Positions 1 through 7,870 of a stretch of 64,000 nucleotides of DNA are shown here, piece after piece. The stretch is from Glycomyces luteolus. GTDB taxonomy: Bacteria > Actinomycetota > Actinomycetes > Mycobacteriales > Micromonosporaceae. The translations under genes and the position numbers were made by a program. A model generated the notes under the pieces. The model did no database searches. It saw only the letters and a list, made by a program, of their open reading frames with translations, and was not told where the DNA came from. The stretch's first letter is position 1. Each line of letters begins with the position of its first letter. The stretch covers positions 62,001-126,000 of the forward strand of contig NZ_JAPZVP010000011.1 of NCBI RefSeq assembly GCF_027622875.1. The letters are read 5' to 3'.

Positions 1-1
1 C

Positions 2-451
2 GCCGCAGCCTTGGGATTCGACTCGCCCGAGAAACTCCCCGACCGGTTTCGGTCCCTGATCCCCGAGGACCTCGTGTCGCTGCTCAGCCAGGAGTTCGAT
101 CCGGCCCTGCTCATGGAGCGCGACATGGACCTGGGGGAGTTCGGAGCACTGTGGTCGGAGTCGATCGTGCGCGGCCTCCGCAACCTCGCCGCGCTTCCTG
201 GAGGCCGGATCGGAAGCCTGTCCTATGAAGACCTTCTCGACGAACCGCGCGAGCACCTGACCGCGCTGGCGGACTTCATCGGCGTCGAACCTCGCGAGGA
301 CTGGCTCCGACTTGGCATCGGCATGCTGGATCCGAGCCGCCGAGGCGCAGCACGTCGACTCCCACCGGCCGAGTTCGCGGCTCTCGACCGGGCCTGCGAA
401 CCAGGCCGGACAGCCTTGGCGGGGACCCGAACACACCTCACTGCGAGTTGA
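2..451 (+). CDS. Sulfotransferase family protein, C-terminal part (runs off left edge)
   Basis: The reading frame is open to the first base of the window, so the gene starts outside it and only about 149 C-terminal residues are visible. The stretch reading SYEDLLDEPREHLTALADFIGV is the typical C-terminal motif of PAPS-dependent sulfotransferases (Sulfotransfer_3 type), in which a conserved Y/F-E-D-L segment contacts the PAPS cofactor and is followed by the 'P...l..i..FlGv' helix. The 5'-PSB loop that would confirm the family lies outside the window. The acceptor cannot be predicted. TTG at 11 is a possible internal start but is unlikely to be the real one. Confidence 0.6.
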   Translation, partial: AAALGFDSPEKLPDRFRSLIPEDLVSLLSQEFDPALLMERDMDLGEFGALWSESIVRGLRNLAALPGGRIGSLSYEDLLDEPREHLTALADFIGVEPREDWLRLGIGMLDPSRRGAARRLPPAEFAALDRACEPGRTALAGTRTHLTAS

Positions 452-528
452 CGGAGCATGACGTCGGCGACGGTTCGGTAGTGCGCGATGACGTCAGCTT
501 TGGTCACGCTCTCGCCAGGGTAGAGCCG
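445..528 (-). pseudogene. Remnant of a LigD-type (NHEJ) polymerase domain
   Basis: A short minus-strand stretch reads RLYPGESVTKADVIAHYRTVADVML. This resembles the N-terminal signature of the LigD primase/polymerase domain ('vLyPe.gvTKadv..YY..vad.mLphl'). It is flanked by unrelated sequence and has no surrounding domain, so I read it as a gene fragment left by rearrangement. The match is short and this is an inference from motif memory. Confidence 0.4.
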
Positions 529-692
529 GCCTGTTCTCCGTGCTCGCGTGTGATGCGGGGCAAGTCGGACAACGGTCGCGAACGTTCTGGGCGTCACGTT
601 GGTGGTGATCCGTTGCGGGGGTTCCTGTTGGGCATCCGTAGATCACCTGCCTCATCAGTGGTACGGCCCTGCCGTGCGTGAAAGGAGTCTGC

Positions 693-1115
693 ATGTTCGG
701 AATCAAGTCGAAGGCCAAGCGGCGCTTGACGCAGGTCGCCGCTCTCGGTTTCGCCGCGTCTGCCGCGGTCGTCACGCTCAGCGCCGCCCCGGCGCAGGCC
801 GCCGGGGCGCCGAACTGCCCGAATGGCAATATCTGCATGTGGGAGGACACCAACTACCAGGGCGACCGGTGGGTCAACTGGAAGCCGGACGGCCCCAACG
901 ACAAGCACAACATCGACGGCTGGGACGGCGACAACGAGATCAGCTCGGTGTGGAACGACTCGAACTACGCCGTAATCCTCTACGGCAACGACGACTACAC
1001 GGACTACCTGCTCTGCATCCCTGCGCAGAGTTCTGCCCGTGCGTCGTTGGGGTCCGGGTGGAACGACGAGGCGGAGAGCGCGAAGACCCGTACCGTCGAC
1101 CACTGCTACAACTAG
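693..1115 (+). CDS. Secreted peptidase-inhibitor family I36 protein
   Basis: The product is about 140 residues with a Sec signal peptide: a basic N-terminus (GIKSKAKRR), a hydrophobic alanine-rich core and an AQA cleavage site near residue 34. The mature part begins with the I36 pattern C-P-x-G-x-I-C-M-W-E-D-x-N-Y-x-G, typical of the SMPI-like beta/gamma-crystallin fold, with four Cys that probably form disulfides. Family members are small secreted actinobacterial proteins, some of which inhibit metalloproteases. ATG 693 is chosen over GTG 678 because AAAGGAG at 681-687 sits five bases before it and the signal peptide starts there. Confidence 0.85.
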
Positions 1116-1275
1116 GCCTGTCCTGTGAATCGTTGAGCCAGATCATGGTCGCGGCGATGATCAGGCCGGCGTGCTGGATGGTCGCCCGTTCGCGTCGCGG
1201 GTGGCCAGGTCCCGCCACTGCTTGAGCCGGTTGCAACACCGCTCGACGACATTGCGTTGCTGGTAGGCCGTCCGA
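1115..1275 (-). pseudogene. IS5-family transposase C-terminal remnant
   Basis: Read on the minus strand, the segment encodes QQRNVVERCCNRLKQWRDLATR and then, in a shifted frame, RATIQHAGLIIAATMIWLNDSQ. These are consecutive parts of the DDE C-terminus of IS5-type transposases (…RN.VER.f.rLK.fR..ATRyd…a…la…iWL). The catalytic Glu lies in 'NVVER'. The frame change between the halves and the absence of the upstream DDE domain show a decayed fragment. It abuts the 3' end of the I36 gene. Confidence 0.7.
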
Positions 1276-1488
1276 GGAGCGCCGCCAGCGCCCGCGCCGC
1301 AACCGCGAACGCGCGGCGCGGCTGCGCACCCGCGCCGACACCGTCCGGCCGCATGTGGGCCAAGCGAGCTCGACCACCGCCGACTCCAGCTCGTCCGGAG
1401 GGCGGCGCAGCATCACCCGCGACCGCTTGAACCCCTCAACGTCAACCTGTCCGGCCGCGGCGGCAATGGAGTGGTTGCGGTGCACCTC
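1276..1488. other. Intergenic stretch beside the IS remnant, nothing identified
   Basis: This is GC-rich DNA between the transposase remnant and the end of the SDR gene. Several frames are open because of base composition, but none gave a recognisable protein and I see no clear signal. Confidence 0.4.
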
Positions 1489-2433
1489 TTACTGCGCGAA
1501 AGGGTCGAGTCCGGTGAGATCGACGCAGGCGGTCCACAGTCGAGCGGCCAGCGCGGTGTCGGCCAGCGCTCCCCGCACCGGTTCGAGCCGAGGTCGACCG
1601 CGAAGCCCGAGCATCCGGGGACCCCACATCTGCCCGCCGCGGACGGCTGGATCGAGGACCGCGCGGACCGCGGGCCATGCGGCGGCGTGCTTGCCCTGCA
1701 GGAGGATGCTTGCTGGCAGGCCGCGCAGCCATTGGCCCTTGGTCCGCGTATGGACCGGCGGGCGGGACGGGGTGAGGAGGTCCAGCGCGCCGCCGGGATG
1801 GTTCACGACGCTCGCGGTCGTGCTTCCCGCCGCCCGCAGACGTCGGTCGAGTTCGAAGGCGAACAGCATCTGTGCCAGCTTCGAACGGGCGTAGGCGTCC
1901 TTCGGCTCGTACCCGCTGGTGACCTGAAGGTCGGCGAGATCCAGTCGTGCCGATTTCGCCACGAAGCTGCCTGTGGTGACGACCCGGCCGGCTGGGGCCG
2001 CCGACAGTAGCGGTGCGAGCCACCCGGTCAACGCGAAGTGCCCGAGGTGATTGGTGGCGAACATCAGTTCGCGTCCGTCCAAGTCTGCACGCCGTTGCGG
2101 ATGGTCGAGCAGTACTCCGGCGTTGCACACGATCGCATCGAGTCGATCGAGTTCCAGTGCGTCCACAGAAGATTTGAGCCCGGCCAGTTCGGCGAGGTCT
2201 AGTCGGAGGTGACGAACGCGGGCATCCGGGACGCGGGAACGGATCGCCGCCGCGGCGGAAGCGGCCTTGGTGCTGTCGCGGCTGCCCAGGATGACCTGGG
2301 CCCCGGTGCTGGCGAGCTGTTCGGCGACGAAGTAGCCGATGCCAGCGTTGCCGCCGGTGACCAGGAAGTTCTTGCCCTCGGCGGAGGGGAGTCTATGAAC
2401 GTCCCAGTCTTGCGTGGCGGTGCGGTATGGCAT
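1489..2433 (-). CDS. Short-chain dehydrogenase/reductase (SDR), protochlorophyllide-reductase-like
   Basis: The protein is 314 residues and probably an NAD(P)-dependent oxidoreductase. The Rossmann fold shows the cofactor glycine motif TGGNAGIG (residues about 25-32), the NAG motif (IVCNAG), the catalytic Ser in VTTGS and the YxxxK motif as YARSK, so the catalytic set is complete. The substrate is unknown. ATG 2433 is chosen because GGGGAG lies five bases upstream; longer readings of the frame would run through the divergent tetR gene. It is transcribed divergently from tetR across a 121-base gap holding a perfect inverted repeat, so it is almost certainly repressed by that regulator. Confidence 0.85.
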   Translation of the reverse strand: MPYRTATQDWDVHRLPSAEGKNFLVTGGNAGIGYFVAEQLASTGAQVILGSRDSTKAASAAAAIRSRVPDARVRHLRLDLAELAGLKSSVDALELDRLDAIVCNAGVLLDHPQRRADLDGRELMFATNHLGHFALTGWLAPLLSAAPAGRVVTTGSFVAKSARLDLADLQVTSGYEPKDAYARSKLAQMLFAFELDRRLRAAGSTTASVVNHPGGALDLLTPSRPPVHTRTKGQWLRGLPASILLQGKHAAAWPAVRAVLDPAVRGGQMWGPRMLGLRGRPRLEPVRGALADTALAARLWTACVDLTGLDPFAQ

Positions 2434-2480
2434 GTCGGCTCCCCTGAATCGGCGATCGCGCGGGACGTTCGGCCCCAACA

Positions 2481-2505
2481 CATAATCGAACTGACTTCGA
2501 TTATG
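2481..2505. promoter_or_regulatory. Probable TetR operator
   Basis: CATAATCGAA at 2481-2490 and TTCGATTATG at 2496-2505 form a perfect 10-base inverted repeat around a 5-base spacer. It lies between the divergent SDR and tetR starts. The size, symmetry and place are those of a TetR dimer site controlling both genes. Confidence 0.8.
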
Positions 2506-2554
2506 CATGCGCTTCGATTTCGGAGTAGAGCCGGTGGGATGATAATCTGACGCC

Positions 2555-3145
2555 ATGACGGAGACGGAAGCGCGGGCACCGGGTCGACGTGAGCGCAAGA
2601 AGGCCGCCACCCGCCAGGCCTTGGCCGCCGCGGCGCGGCGGCTGTTCTTGGAGCGGGGGTTCGACGAGGTCACCGTCACCGAAGTCGCCGACGCCGCCGA
2701 CACGGCGGTCTCGACGCTGTTCGCGCACTTTCCCGGCGGGAAGGAGGCGCTGATCCTCGGTGACGGCAAGGAACGTGAGCAGTCCTTGACGGCCGCGGTG
2801 CGACAACTCCCGTCGGGTGCCTCTGTGCTGCAGGCACTGCGGGACTTCCTCGCCACGCGAGGGCCGTTCGACCCCGACCCGGAGCCGGAAGCGCGTCGGA
2901 TCGCCAACCTCGTGATCGCCACACCGGCACTGCGGGCCTACGCAAGGGCACTGTGGACCGGCTGCGAAACCTCGCTCGTGCGAGTCATCGCTGAGCAGAC
3001 CGGCCGTGACGCGGACGACTTGTCCCTTCGCCTGCTCGTCCGCTACGTCTTGGAGATTCCCGATCTCGCCGGAACGGATCCGGACCCGGCAGCCGCTCTG
3101 GACACCGCTTTCGCCCACCTCAAGCGCGGCTGGCCCGACCTATAA
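2555..3145 (+). CDS. TetR/AcrR family transcriptional regulator
   Basis: The protein is 196 residues. The N-terminal helix-turn-helix spans about residues 12-60 (RERKKAATRQALAAAARRLFLERGFDEVTVTEVADAAD, then VSTLFAHFPGGKEAL in place of the usual 'tlYrhFpsKe.L'). The remaining helical part is the ligand and dimer domain. The gene is divergent from an SDR enzyme with a perfect palindrome between them, so it probably represses itself and the SDR until a ligand binds. Confidence 0.9.
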   Translation: MTETEARAPGRRERKKAATRQALAAAARRLFLERGFDEVTVTEVADAADTAVSTLFAHFPGGKEALILGDGKEREQSLTAAVRQLPSGASVLQALRDFLATRGPFDPDPEPEARRIANLVIATPALRAYARALWTGCETSLVRVIAEQTGRDADDLSLRLLVRYVLEIPDLAGTDPDPAAALDTAFAHLKRGWPDL

Positions 3146-3573
3146 CTCAACCATGTTGCATCCGCTCTACTGATGGGCACCTTTGACGACGGCGCTGTAG
3201 CGGTCAGCGAATCTATGCCGAAGCTCCTTGAGTTCAAAGGCCGCTTCAGCTGTCATGGTCTCGCTCAGCAGTGGATCGCGCCTGTCCAGGGTTCACGATC
3301 TCAGCATGACATTGCTCCTCGGAGGAGGTGGGACTGGATTCCGGTCCTGCTCATTTCGAGTTCCTGGTTCGTTCGCGCCTGGGCGTGGGTTGCCGTCTGA
3401 TCCCTTGGCGGGGGCGCGGTCGGCTGGGATGAAGGGGTTCAGCAAGCTGAAGTCGATACCCCTGTAGGGTATATGATAGATCCGAGGACGGCCCGCATGT
3501 CCGCCGTCCTGGATTGCCGCATGCTCTGTAGGGCAGGCGGTTCAAGCGCCTTGAGAGCCGATTGGACGGTGCC
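3146..3573. other. 428-base gap: copper-type operator and a possible small remnant
   Basis: The right part holds the copper-type operator annotated separately. On the minus strand near 3165-3255 a short open frame (MTAEAAFELKELRHRFADRY…) is seen, about 29 codons, with no recognised homologue. It could be a remnant or chance. No RNA gene was seen. Confidence 0.4.
3456..3477 (+). promoter_or_regulatory. CsoR-type copper operator overlapping a -10 element
   Basis: ATACCC (3456-3461), CTGTA, GGGTAT (3467-3472) is a perfect inverted repeat of the form bound by CsoR copper-sensing repressors (ATACCC…GGGTAT). TATGAT at 3472-3477 is a good -10 hexamer overlapping its right arm, so bound repressor would block polymerase. 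It lies about 100 bases before the DUF6153/multicopper-oxidase operon. No csoR gene is in the window. Confidence 0.75.
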
Positions 3574-3987
3574 ATGGTTCGCAGACTCGCGCGCATTGCG
3601 CTGGTCGCGGTGCTCATGGTGGGCGTGGTCGCGATGCACTCATGGGGCCACCGCGGGCACGGCGACGAAGCCGAACCCGAGACCGCCGCTGCCGCGATGC
3701 ACCACCACGCCGGCATGGTGCACCACGACGCGGCGGAGCCCGACCCCGACTCCGATGAGGACCCGTCCGGCCTCCTGTCGCTGCTGGGATTCATGGTCTG
3801 CGGCGGCGTGATCCTGCGCGCCGCCGTATCAATCCTGCGTCCTCTGATCACCCGGGTGCTCAGTCTCATTGCGGTGCCCACGTCGGCGATCGAGGCCGCA
3901 CCCGTTCGAACCCGCCAGTGGCCCCCACCACTCAGGCCCAGTCCGACCTCGTTGCTGCTCAATCGGATCGTGGTGCTGCGGATCTAG
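3574..3987 (+). CDS. DUF6153-like His-rich membrane protein of a copper operon
   Basis: The protein is 137 residues. The first membrane segment (ARIALVAVLMVGVVAM) is followed by a His/Met/acidic stretch (HSWGHRGHGDE…MHHHAGMVHHD) that could bind copper, then a second hydrophobic segment (LLSLLGFMVCGGVIL) and a basic, Pro-rich tail. This layout matches the actinobacterial DUF6153 family found beside copper genes. ATG 3574 is preferred to TTG 3562 because it directly precedes the basic membrane-leading segment VRRLAR. It is first in an operon with the multicopper oxidase, 66 bases away, downstream of a copper-type operator. A copper-handling role is inferred from context. Confidence 0.65.
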   Translation: MVRRLARIALVAVLMVGVVAMHSWGHRGHGDEAEPETAAAAMHHHAGMVHHDAAEPDPDSDEDPSGLLSLLGFMVCGGVILRAAVSILRPLITRVLSLIAVPTSAIEAAPVRTRQWPPPLRPSPTSLLLNRIVVLRI

Positions 3988-4053
3988 ATGCGGCCCCCGA
4001 CAGGGGATAAGCGTCCGCTTCCAGATTCACCGCAAACCGAAAGGCAATTCATC

Positions 4054-5568
4054 ATGCGTGCACTGACACGTCGATCCGTGCTGCGCGGCGGAGCCGCCGC
4101 GCTCCCCGTCGCCGCCCTCACCGCTTGCGCCGACGACGAACCCGCCGTCCCTTCGTTCGTCACTCCGAACTCCGAGCGGGTCGCCGCGTCCGAGGCCGCC
4201 CGCAACCCCGGCACGGTCCGGGAGTTCCAGCTGGGCCCCGTCGCCACCGAAGTCGACCTCGGCGGCCTGGTCGTCCCGACCTGGTCCTACGGCGGCCAGA
4301 TCCCGGGATCGCCGATCCGCGTGAACCGCGGCGAGCAGGTGAAGGCGGTCGTGGTCAACGGCCTGCCCGAGCCCACGACCGTGCACTGGCACGGCCTCCA
4401 GATGCGCTGCGACGCCGACGGCGTCCCCGACCTCACTCAGGCCCCGATCCAGCCCGGCGCCACCTACACCTACCAGTTCACCGCTCCCGACGCGGGCACG
4501 TACTGGTTCCACCCGCACATGGGCACCCAGCTCGACCGCGGGCTCTACGCCCCGCTCATCGTCGACGACCCCGACGAGGATGTCACCTGGGATCTGGAGT
4601 GGACGGTGGTCCTCGACGACTGGATGGACGGCGTCACCGGCACCCCCGACGACGTCCTCGCCGAACTCGCCCAAGGGATGGACATGGACGAGGTCGGCTC
4701 CGACGGCGGCCACACCGGCCACGGCCAAGCCCCCACAAGCGACTCGTTCCTGCTGCACGGGGCCGAGTCGGACCTCCTGGGCGCCGAGGCCGGAGATGTG
4801 CGCTACCCGCACCACCTCGTCAACGGCCGCGTCCCGGCCGACCCCGAAGTGTTCGCGGCCGAACCCGGTGCGCGCGTGCGCATCCGCATCATCAACGCCG
4901 GAGCCGACACCGCCTACCGAGTCGCGCTCGCAGGGCACCGGCTCACCGTGGCGCACACCGACGGCTTCCCCTGCGAGCCGGTCGAAGCCGACGCGATCCT
5001 GATCGGGATGGGCGAGCGCTACGACGTCCTCGTCACGCTCCACGATGGCGTGTTCGCACTCGTCGCCGAGGCCGAGGGCAAGAACGCCCGCGGTCGGGCC
5101 CTCGTCCGGACCGGAACCGGCGAGGCCCCTGCGGCCGACTTCGCGCCCGCGGAGCTGACCGGGCACGTCCTCTCCTATGCCGAACTCGCCCCGGCCGAGC
5201 CCGTTGCGCTACCCGGCAAGGCACCCGACCGGACCATCGACCTGGAGCTCACCGGCTCCATGGAGCGATTCGACTGGGCGATCAACGGCCGCCCGCACGA
5301 CCTCGCGAACCCCTACCCGGTCGAGGAAGGCGAGCGAGTCCGGCTGCGGTTCATCAACGGCGATGCGATGTGGCACCCGATGCACCTCCACGGCCACACC
5401 TTCGCGCTCGCCGACACGGGCCTTCGCAAGGACACCGCAATCGTCCTGCCAGGGCAGACCCTTGAAGTCGACTTCGACGCGGTCAACCCCGGGCTGTGGA
5501 TGCTCCACTGCCACAACCTCTACCACGGCGAAGTCGGCATGATGGCCGCCCTCGGCTACCTCGCCTAG
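4054..5568 (+). CDS. Tat-exported multicopper oxidase (CueO/laccase-like), likely copper tolerance
   Basis: The protein is 504 residues, comprising cupredoxin domains. Copper ligands are all present: HWHG (H111, H113), HPH (H153, H155), HPMHLHGH (H441, H444, H446) and HCHxxxH with an axial Met (H485-C486-H487, H491, M496). Such enzymes oxidise Cu(I) or phenols with oxygen. The N-terminus has a twin-Arg motif (TRRSVLRGG) and a lipobox-like LTAC, suggesting a Tat-exported lipoprotein. A Met/His-rich insert (MDMDEVGSDGGHTGHGQ, about residues 209-225) resembles Cu(I)-binding loops. ATG 4054 is chosen for the AAGG at 4041-4044 and the signal peptide; the frame extends to 3988. It sits between the DUF6153 gene and an MFS exporter. 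Confidence 0.9.
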   Translation: MRALTRRSVLRGGAAALPVAALTACADDEPAVPSFVTPNSERVAASEAARNPGTVREFQLGPVATEVDLGGLVVPTWSYGGQIPGSPIRVNRGEQVKAVVVNGLPEPTTVHWHGLQMRCDADGVPDLTQAPIQPGATYTYQFTAPDAGTYWFHPHMGTQLDRGLYAPLIVDDPDEDVTWDLEWTVVLDDWMDGVTGTPDDVLAELAQGMDMDEVGSDGGHTGHGQAPTSDSFLLHGAESDLLGAEAGDVRYPHHLVNGRVPADPEVFAAEPGARVRIRIINAGADTAYRVALAGHRLTVAHTDGFPCEPVEADAILIGMGERYDVLVTLHDGVFALVAEAEGKNARGRALVRTGTGEAPAADFAPAELTGHVLSYAELAPAEPVALPGKAPDRTIDLELTGSMERFDWAINGRPHDLANPYPVEEGERVRLRFINGDAMWHPMHLHGHTFALADTGLRKDTAIVLPGQTLEVDFDAVNPGLWMLHCHNLYHGEVGMMAALGYLA

Positions 5569-5577
5569 ACACCCGTC

Positions 5578-5621
<44 letters not shown>

Positions 5622-5651
5622 CCGCGAACTCCCTCGGCAGAAAGTCCATCC

Positions 5652-6884
5652 ATGCGCGCATTCCGTACCCCGCTCCTGGCCAAGCTCCTCGTCGCCGGCG
5701 CAGGGATCATGAGCCTCGCCAACTCGGTGACGATCCCGTTCCTGGCCGTGTTCCTGCGCCGCGAACTCGGACTCGAACCGGCCGCCGTCGGCCTGGTCAT
5801 CGGCTCCTCGGTGTTCTTCTCGATCGCCGCCGCGTTCTTCGGCGGCACCCTCTCCGACCGCTTCGGCCGCGCTCCGGTCCTCCTCGCCGGACTCGGCGGG
5901 GTTGTGCTGTCCTTCGCGGGCTTCGCCGCTGCCGAGCACCTCGCCGCCGTCATCGCCGCCAACGCCGCACTCGCCTTGTCCAGCAGCGTGTTCGCGCCCG
6001 TGAGCAAGGCGATGCTGGGCGATCTGCTACCCGAGGGCACCCGCGTGCGCTGGTTCTCCCACCAGTACCTGGCCACCAACGCCGGATACGCCCTCGGCCC
6101 GCTCCTGGGCGTCGCTCTCGGTCTCTCCGGTGCCCGCGTCGCGTTCGGCGCGGCCGCGGCCGTGTACGGCCTCTACCTCGCCGCACTCGCGGTCGCCGTC
6201 AGGGTCGCCCCGGCCCTGCCCGCCTCGGCAGCGAAGACCGAGGGCCCGCGCGGATCTGACCGGTTCCTGGGGAGCCTGCGCGCCGTCGCCACCGATCCGC
6301 GTCTGCTGATCCTCCTGTTCGCCGGGCTGCTCCTGGAGTCGGTGCAGCTGCGCATCTCCGCGCTCCTCGCCCAAGACCTCGACATCGGCTTCACGAACGG
6401 CACGCAGATCCTCGCCGCGGTCATGACCGCCAACGCCGTCACTGTCGTCGTCTTCCAGCTCCTCGCCGCCCGGTTCGTGCTGCGACTCGAGGCGGTCACC
6501 GCCATCACCGTCGGCGGGCTGCTGCTGTTCGCGGGCATGGCAGGGTTCGCGTTCTCGGCTTCGTTGTGGCACTTCGTTGCCGCGATGGTCGTGTTCAGCT
6601 TCGGGGAGGTGTTCATCGTGCCCTCCGAGTTCGCCCTCATCGACCGCATAGCCCCGCCCGCGGCCCGCGGCGCCTACTTCGGCGCGCAGTCCTTCACCCA
6701 GCTCGGCGGCTTCGCCGGACCTTTCCTCGGCGGCCTGCTCCTCGCGCAATGGGACGGCACCGTCATGTACCTCGGGATCGGCGCCCTCGCCCTCGCGGCC
6801 GTCTCCGTCTACCTCGTCCTCGGCCGCCGCGTCCCAGGGCTTGCGCGCAAAGCCGTGACCGCAGCCAGCAGCGACACCCGCTGA
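5652..6884 (+). CDS. MFS transporter (probable drug or metal efflux)
   Basis: The protein is 410 residues with about 12 hydrophobic segments. The MFS motif A is present between segments 2 and 3 as GGTLSDRFGRAPVL, and a long basic cytoplasmic loop (SAAKTEGPRGSDRFLGSLRAV) separates the two six-helix halves. The family exports small molecules by proton antiport; the substrate here is unknown. ATG 5652 is taken as start, since the upstream part of the open frame is a shadow of the oxidase gene plus the poly-C tract translated as prolines. As the third gene after a copper-type operator it may act in copper stress, but the gap with the homopolymer may separate its expression. Confidence 0.85.
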   Translation: MRAFRTPLLAKLLVAGAGIMSLANSVTIPFLAVFLRRELGLEPAAVGLVIGSSVFFSIAAAFFGGTLSDRFGRAPVLLAGLGGVVLSFAGFAAAEHLAAVIAANAALALSSSVFAPVSKAMLGDLLPEGTRVRWFSHQYLATNAGYALGPLLGVALGLSGARVAFGAAAAVYGLYLAALAVAVRVAPALPASAAKTEGPRGSDRFLGSLRAVATDPRLLILLFAGLLLESVQLRISALLAQDLDIGFTNGTQILAAVMTANAVTVVVFQLLAARFVLRLEAVTAITVGGLLLFAGMAGFAFSASLWHFVAAMVVFSFGEVFIVPSEFALIDRIAPPAARGAYFGAQSFTQLGGFAGPFLGGLLLAQWDGTVMYLGIGALALAAVSVYLVLGRRVPGLARKAVTAASSDTR

Positions 6885-6910
6885 AGTTCACGGCGAGCCG
6901 CGGGTGCTTG

Positions 6911-7075
6911 TCACTTGCGTCGTCTTGCGGTGTTGCCGGCGTGCGCTGCGGACAAGTCGAGGGCGACGGCCAGGATCAACGTGCCCGTCCAGGCGTTGAC
7001 CGGGTCGAAGCGCAGCGGTTCGCTGCCGCCCACGAGATTGGCGATGAACCAGACTATGAACCAGATGAGTGTCAC
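6911..7075 (-). CDS. Small two-segment membrane protein, unknown function
   Basis: The product is 54 residues starting at GTG 7075, which has AAAGGAG eight bases upstream. Two hydrophobic segments (TLIWFIVWFIANLVGG and WTGTLILAVALDLSAAH) are joined by a short polar loop, and the tail is basic (RRRK). It resembles the small uncharacterised membrane proteins common in actinomycetes. It ends 26 bases from the end of the convergent MFS gene and follows the universal stress gene on the same strand, about 100 bases downstream. Confidence 0.55.
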   Translation of the reverse strand: MTLIWFIVWFIANLVGGSEPLRFDPVNAWTGTLILAVALDLSAAHAGNTARRRK

Positions 7076-7174
7076 GACCGGTGCTCCTTTCGGGCTGCAC
7101 GGTATAGGTGCGGGTCTCCGTGTCATTCCATTGAGGACGCGGCAGGTGATGCACGCCGCCGTCCGGCTGAGCCC

Positions 7175-7621
7175 TCATACAGGGTCGGGAACGACGACCA
7201 CCGGGCAGGTCGCGTGGTGCACGCAGTGGTTGCTCACCGAACCGAGCAGCGCGCCCATGAACCCGCCGTGGCCCCGGCTTCCCACGACGAGGAGATCGGC
7301 GCCCTCGGCCTGCTCCAGCAGCACTGCAGCCGGATGTCCCTCGATGACCCGCTGCTCGATCGGCACGTTCGGCCACCGCGCGGAGAAGGTCTCGACGGTC
7401 GAATAGAGAGCGGCCCGGGCCTCCTCGGCCCACTCGACGCCGGGCATGACCATCACCCCGGTTCCGTACCTGGTGGGCGGGCGCCAGGCGTACACCGCCA
7501 CGATTTTCATGCCGGTCGCCTCGGCCTGCCGAACTGCCCACCGCAGCGCCCGCCGCGAGGGTGGCGACCCGTCGACACCGACGACGACCGCGCCCTGCTC
7601 CGGTTTCTTCCGATCGGACAT
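7175..7621 (-). CDS. Universal stress protein (UspA family)
   Basis: The protein is 148 residues, a single UspA domain. It begins with the strand AVVVGVDGSPPSRRALRWA and carries the ATP-binding motif G-x2-G-x9-G-(S/T) as GSRGHGGFMGALLGSVS near residues 118-134, so it should bind ATP. ATG 7621 has GGGGAG upstream and is preferred to an in-frame start 15 bases earlier. It is divergent from the lacI-type gene. Confidence 0.9.
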   Translation of the reverse strand: MSDRKKPEQGAVVVGVDGSPPSRRALRWAVRQAEATGMKIVAVYAWRPPTRYGTGVMVMPGVEWAEEARAALYSTVETFSARWPNVPIEQRVIEGHPAAVLLEQAEGADLLVVGSRGHGGFMGALLGSVSNHCVHHATCPVVVVPDPV

Positions 7622-7760
7622 GTCGCTCCCCCTCAAGCCGACTCTAGATCGATTGACGGATCGCCACCTGACGGAGCGGAAAGTCCTTGCCCGAGCCGCC
7701 GAGGTCTTTGGGGGCGACGCTGACTGGCGACCGTTTGCCGGAGGTGGCTGATATCGTTAT

Positions 7761-7774
7761 CGTGAACCTTCACG
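7761..7774. promoter_or_regulatory. LacI-family operator upstream of its own regulator gene
   Basis: CGTGAACCTTCACG is an inverted repeat (CGTGAA/TTCACG) about 97 bases before the LacI-type start. The same core occurs twice at 8908-8942 before the transporter operon, so this is probably the autoregulatory site. It may also affect the divergent stress gene. Confidence 0.8.
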
Positions 7775-7870
7775 AATTCGGTCCCATCCCGCTCGGCGTG
7801 CCGCGCCCCCACGCCCGTCCGCGCCGCAAGTGGTCGATCGCATGAGGATGTGCAACGGAATGGTGGCTCA

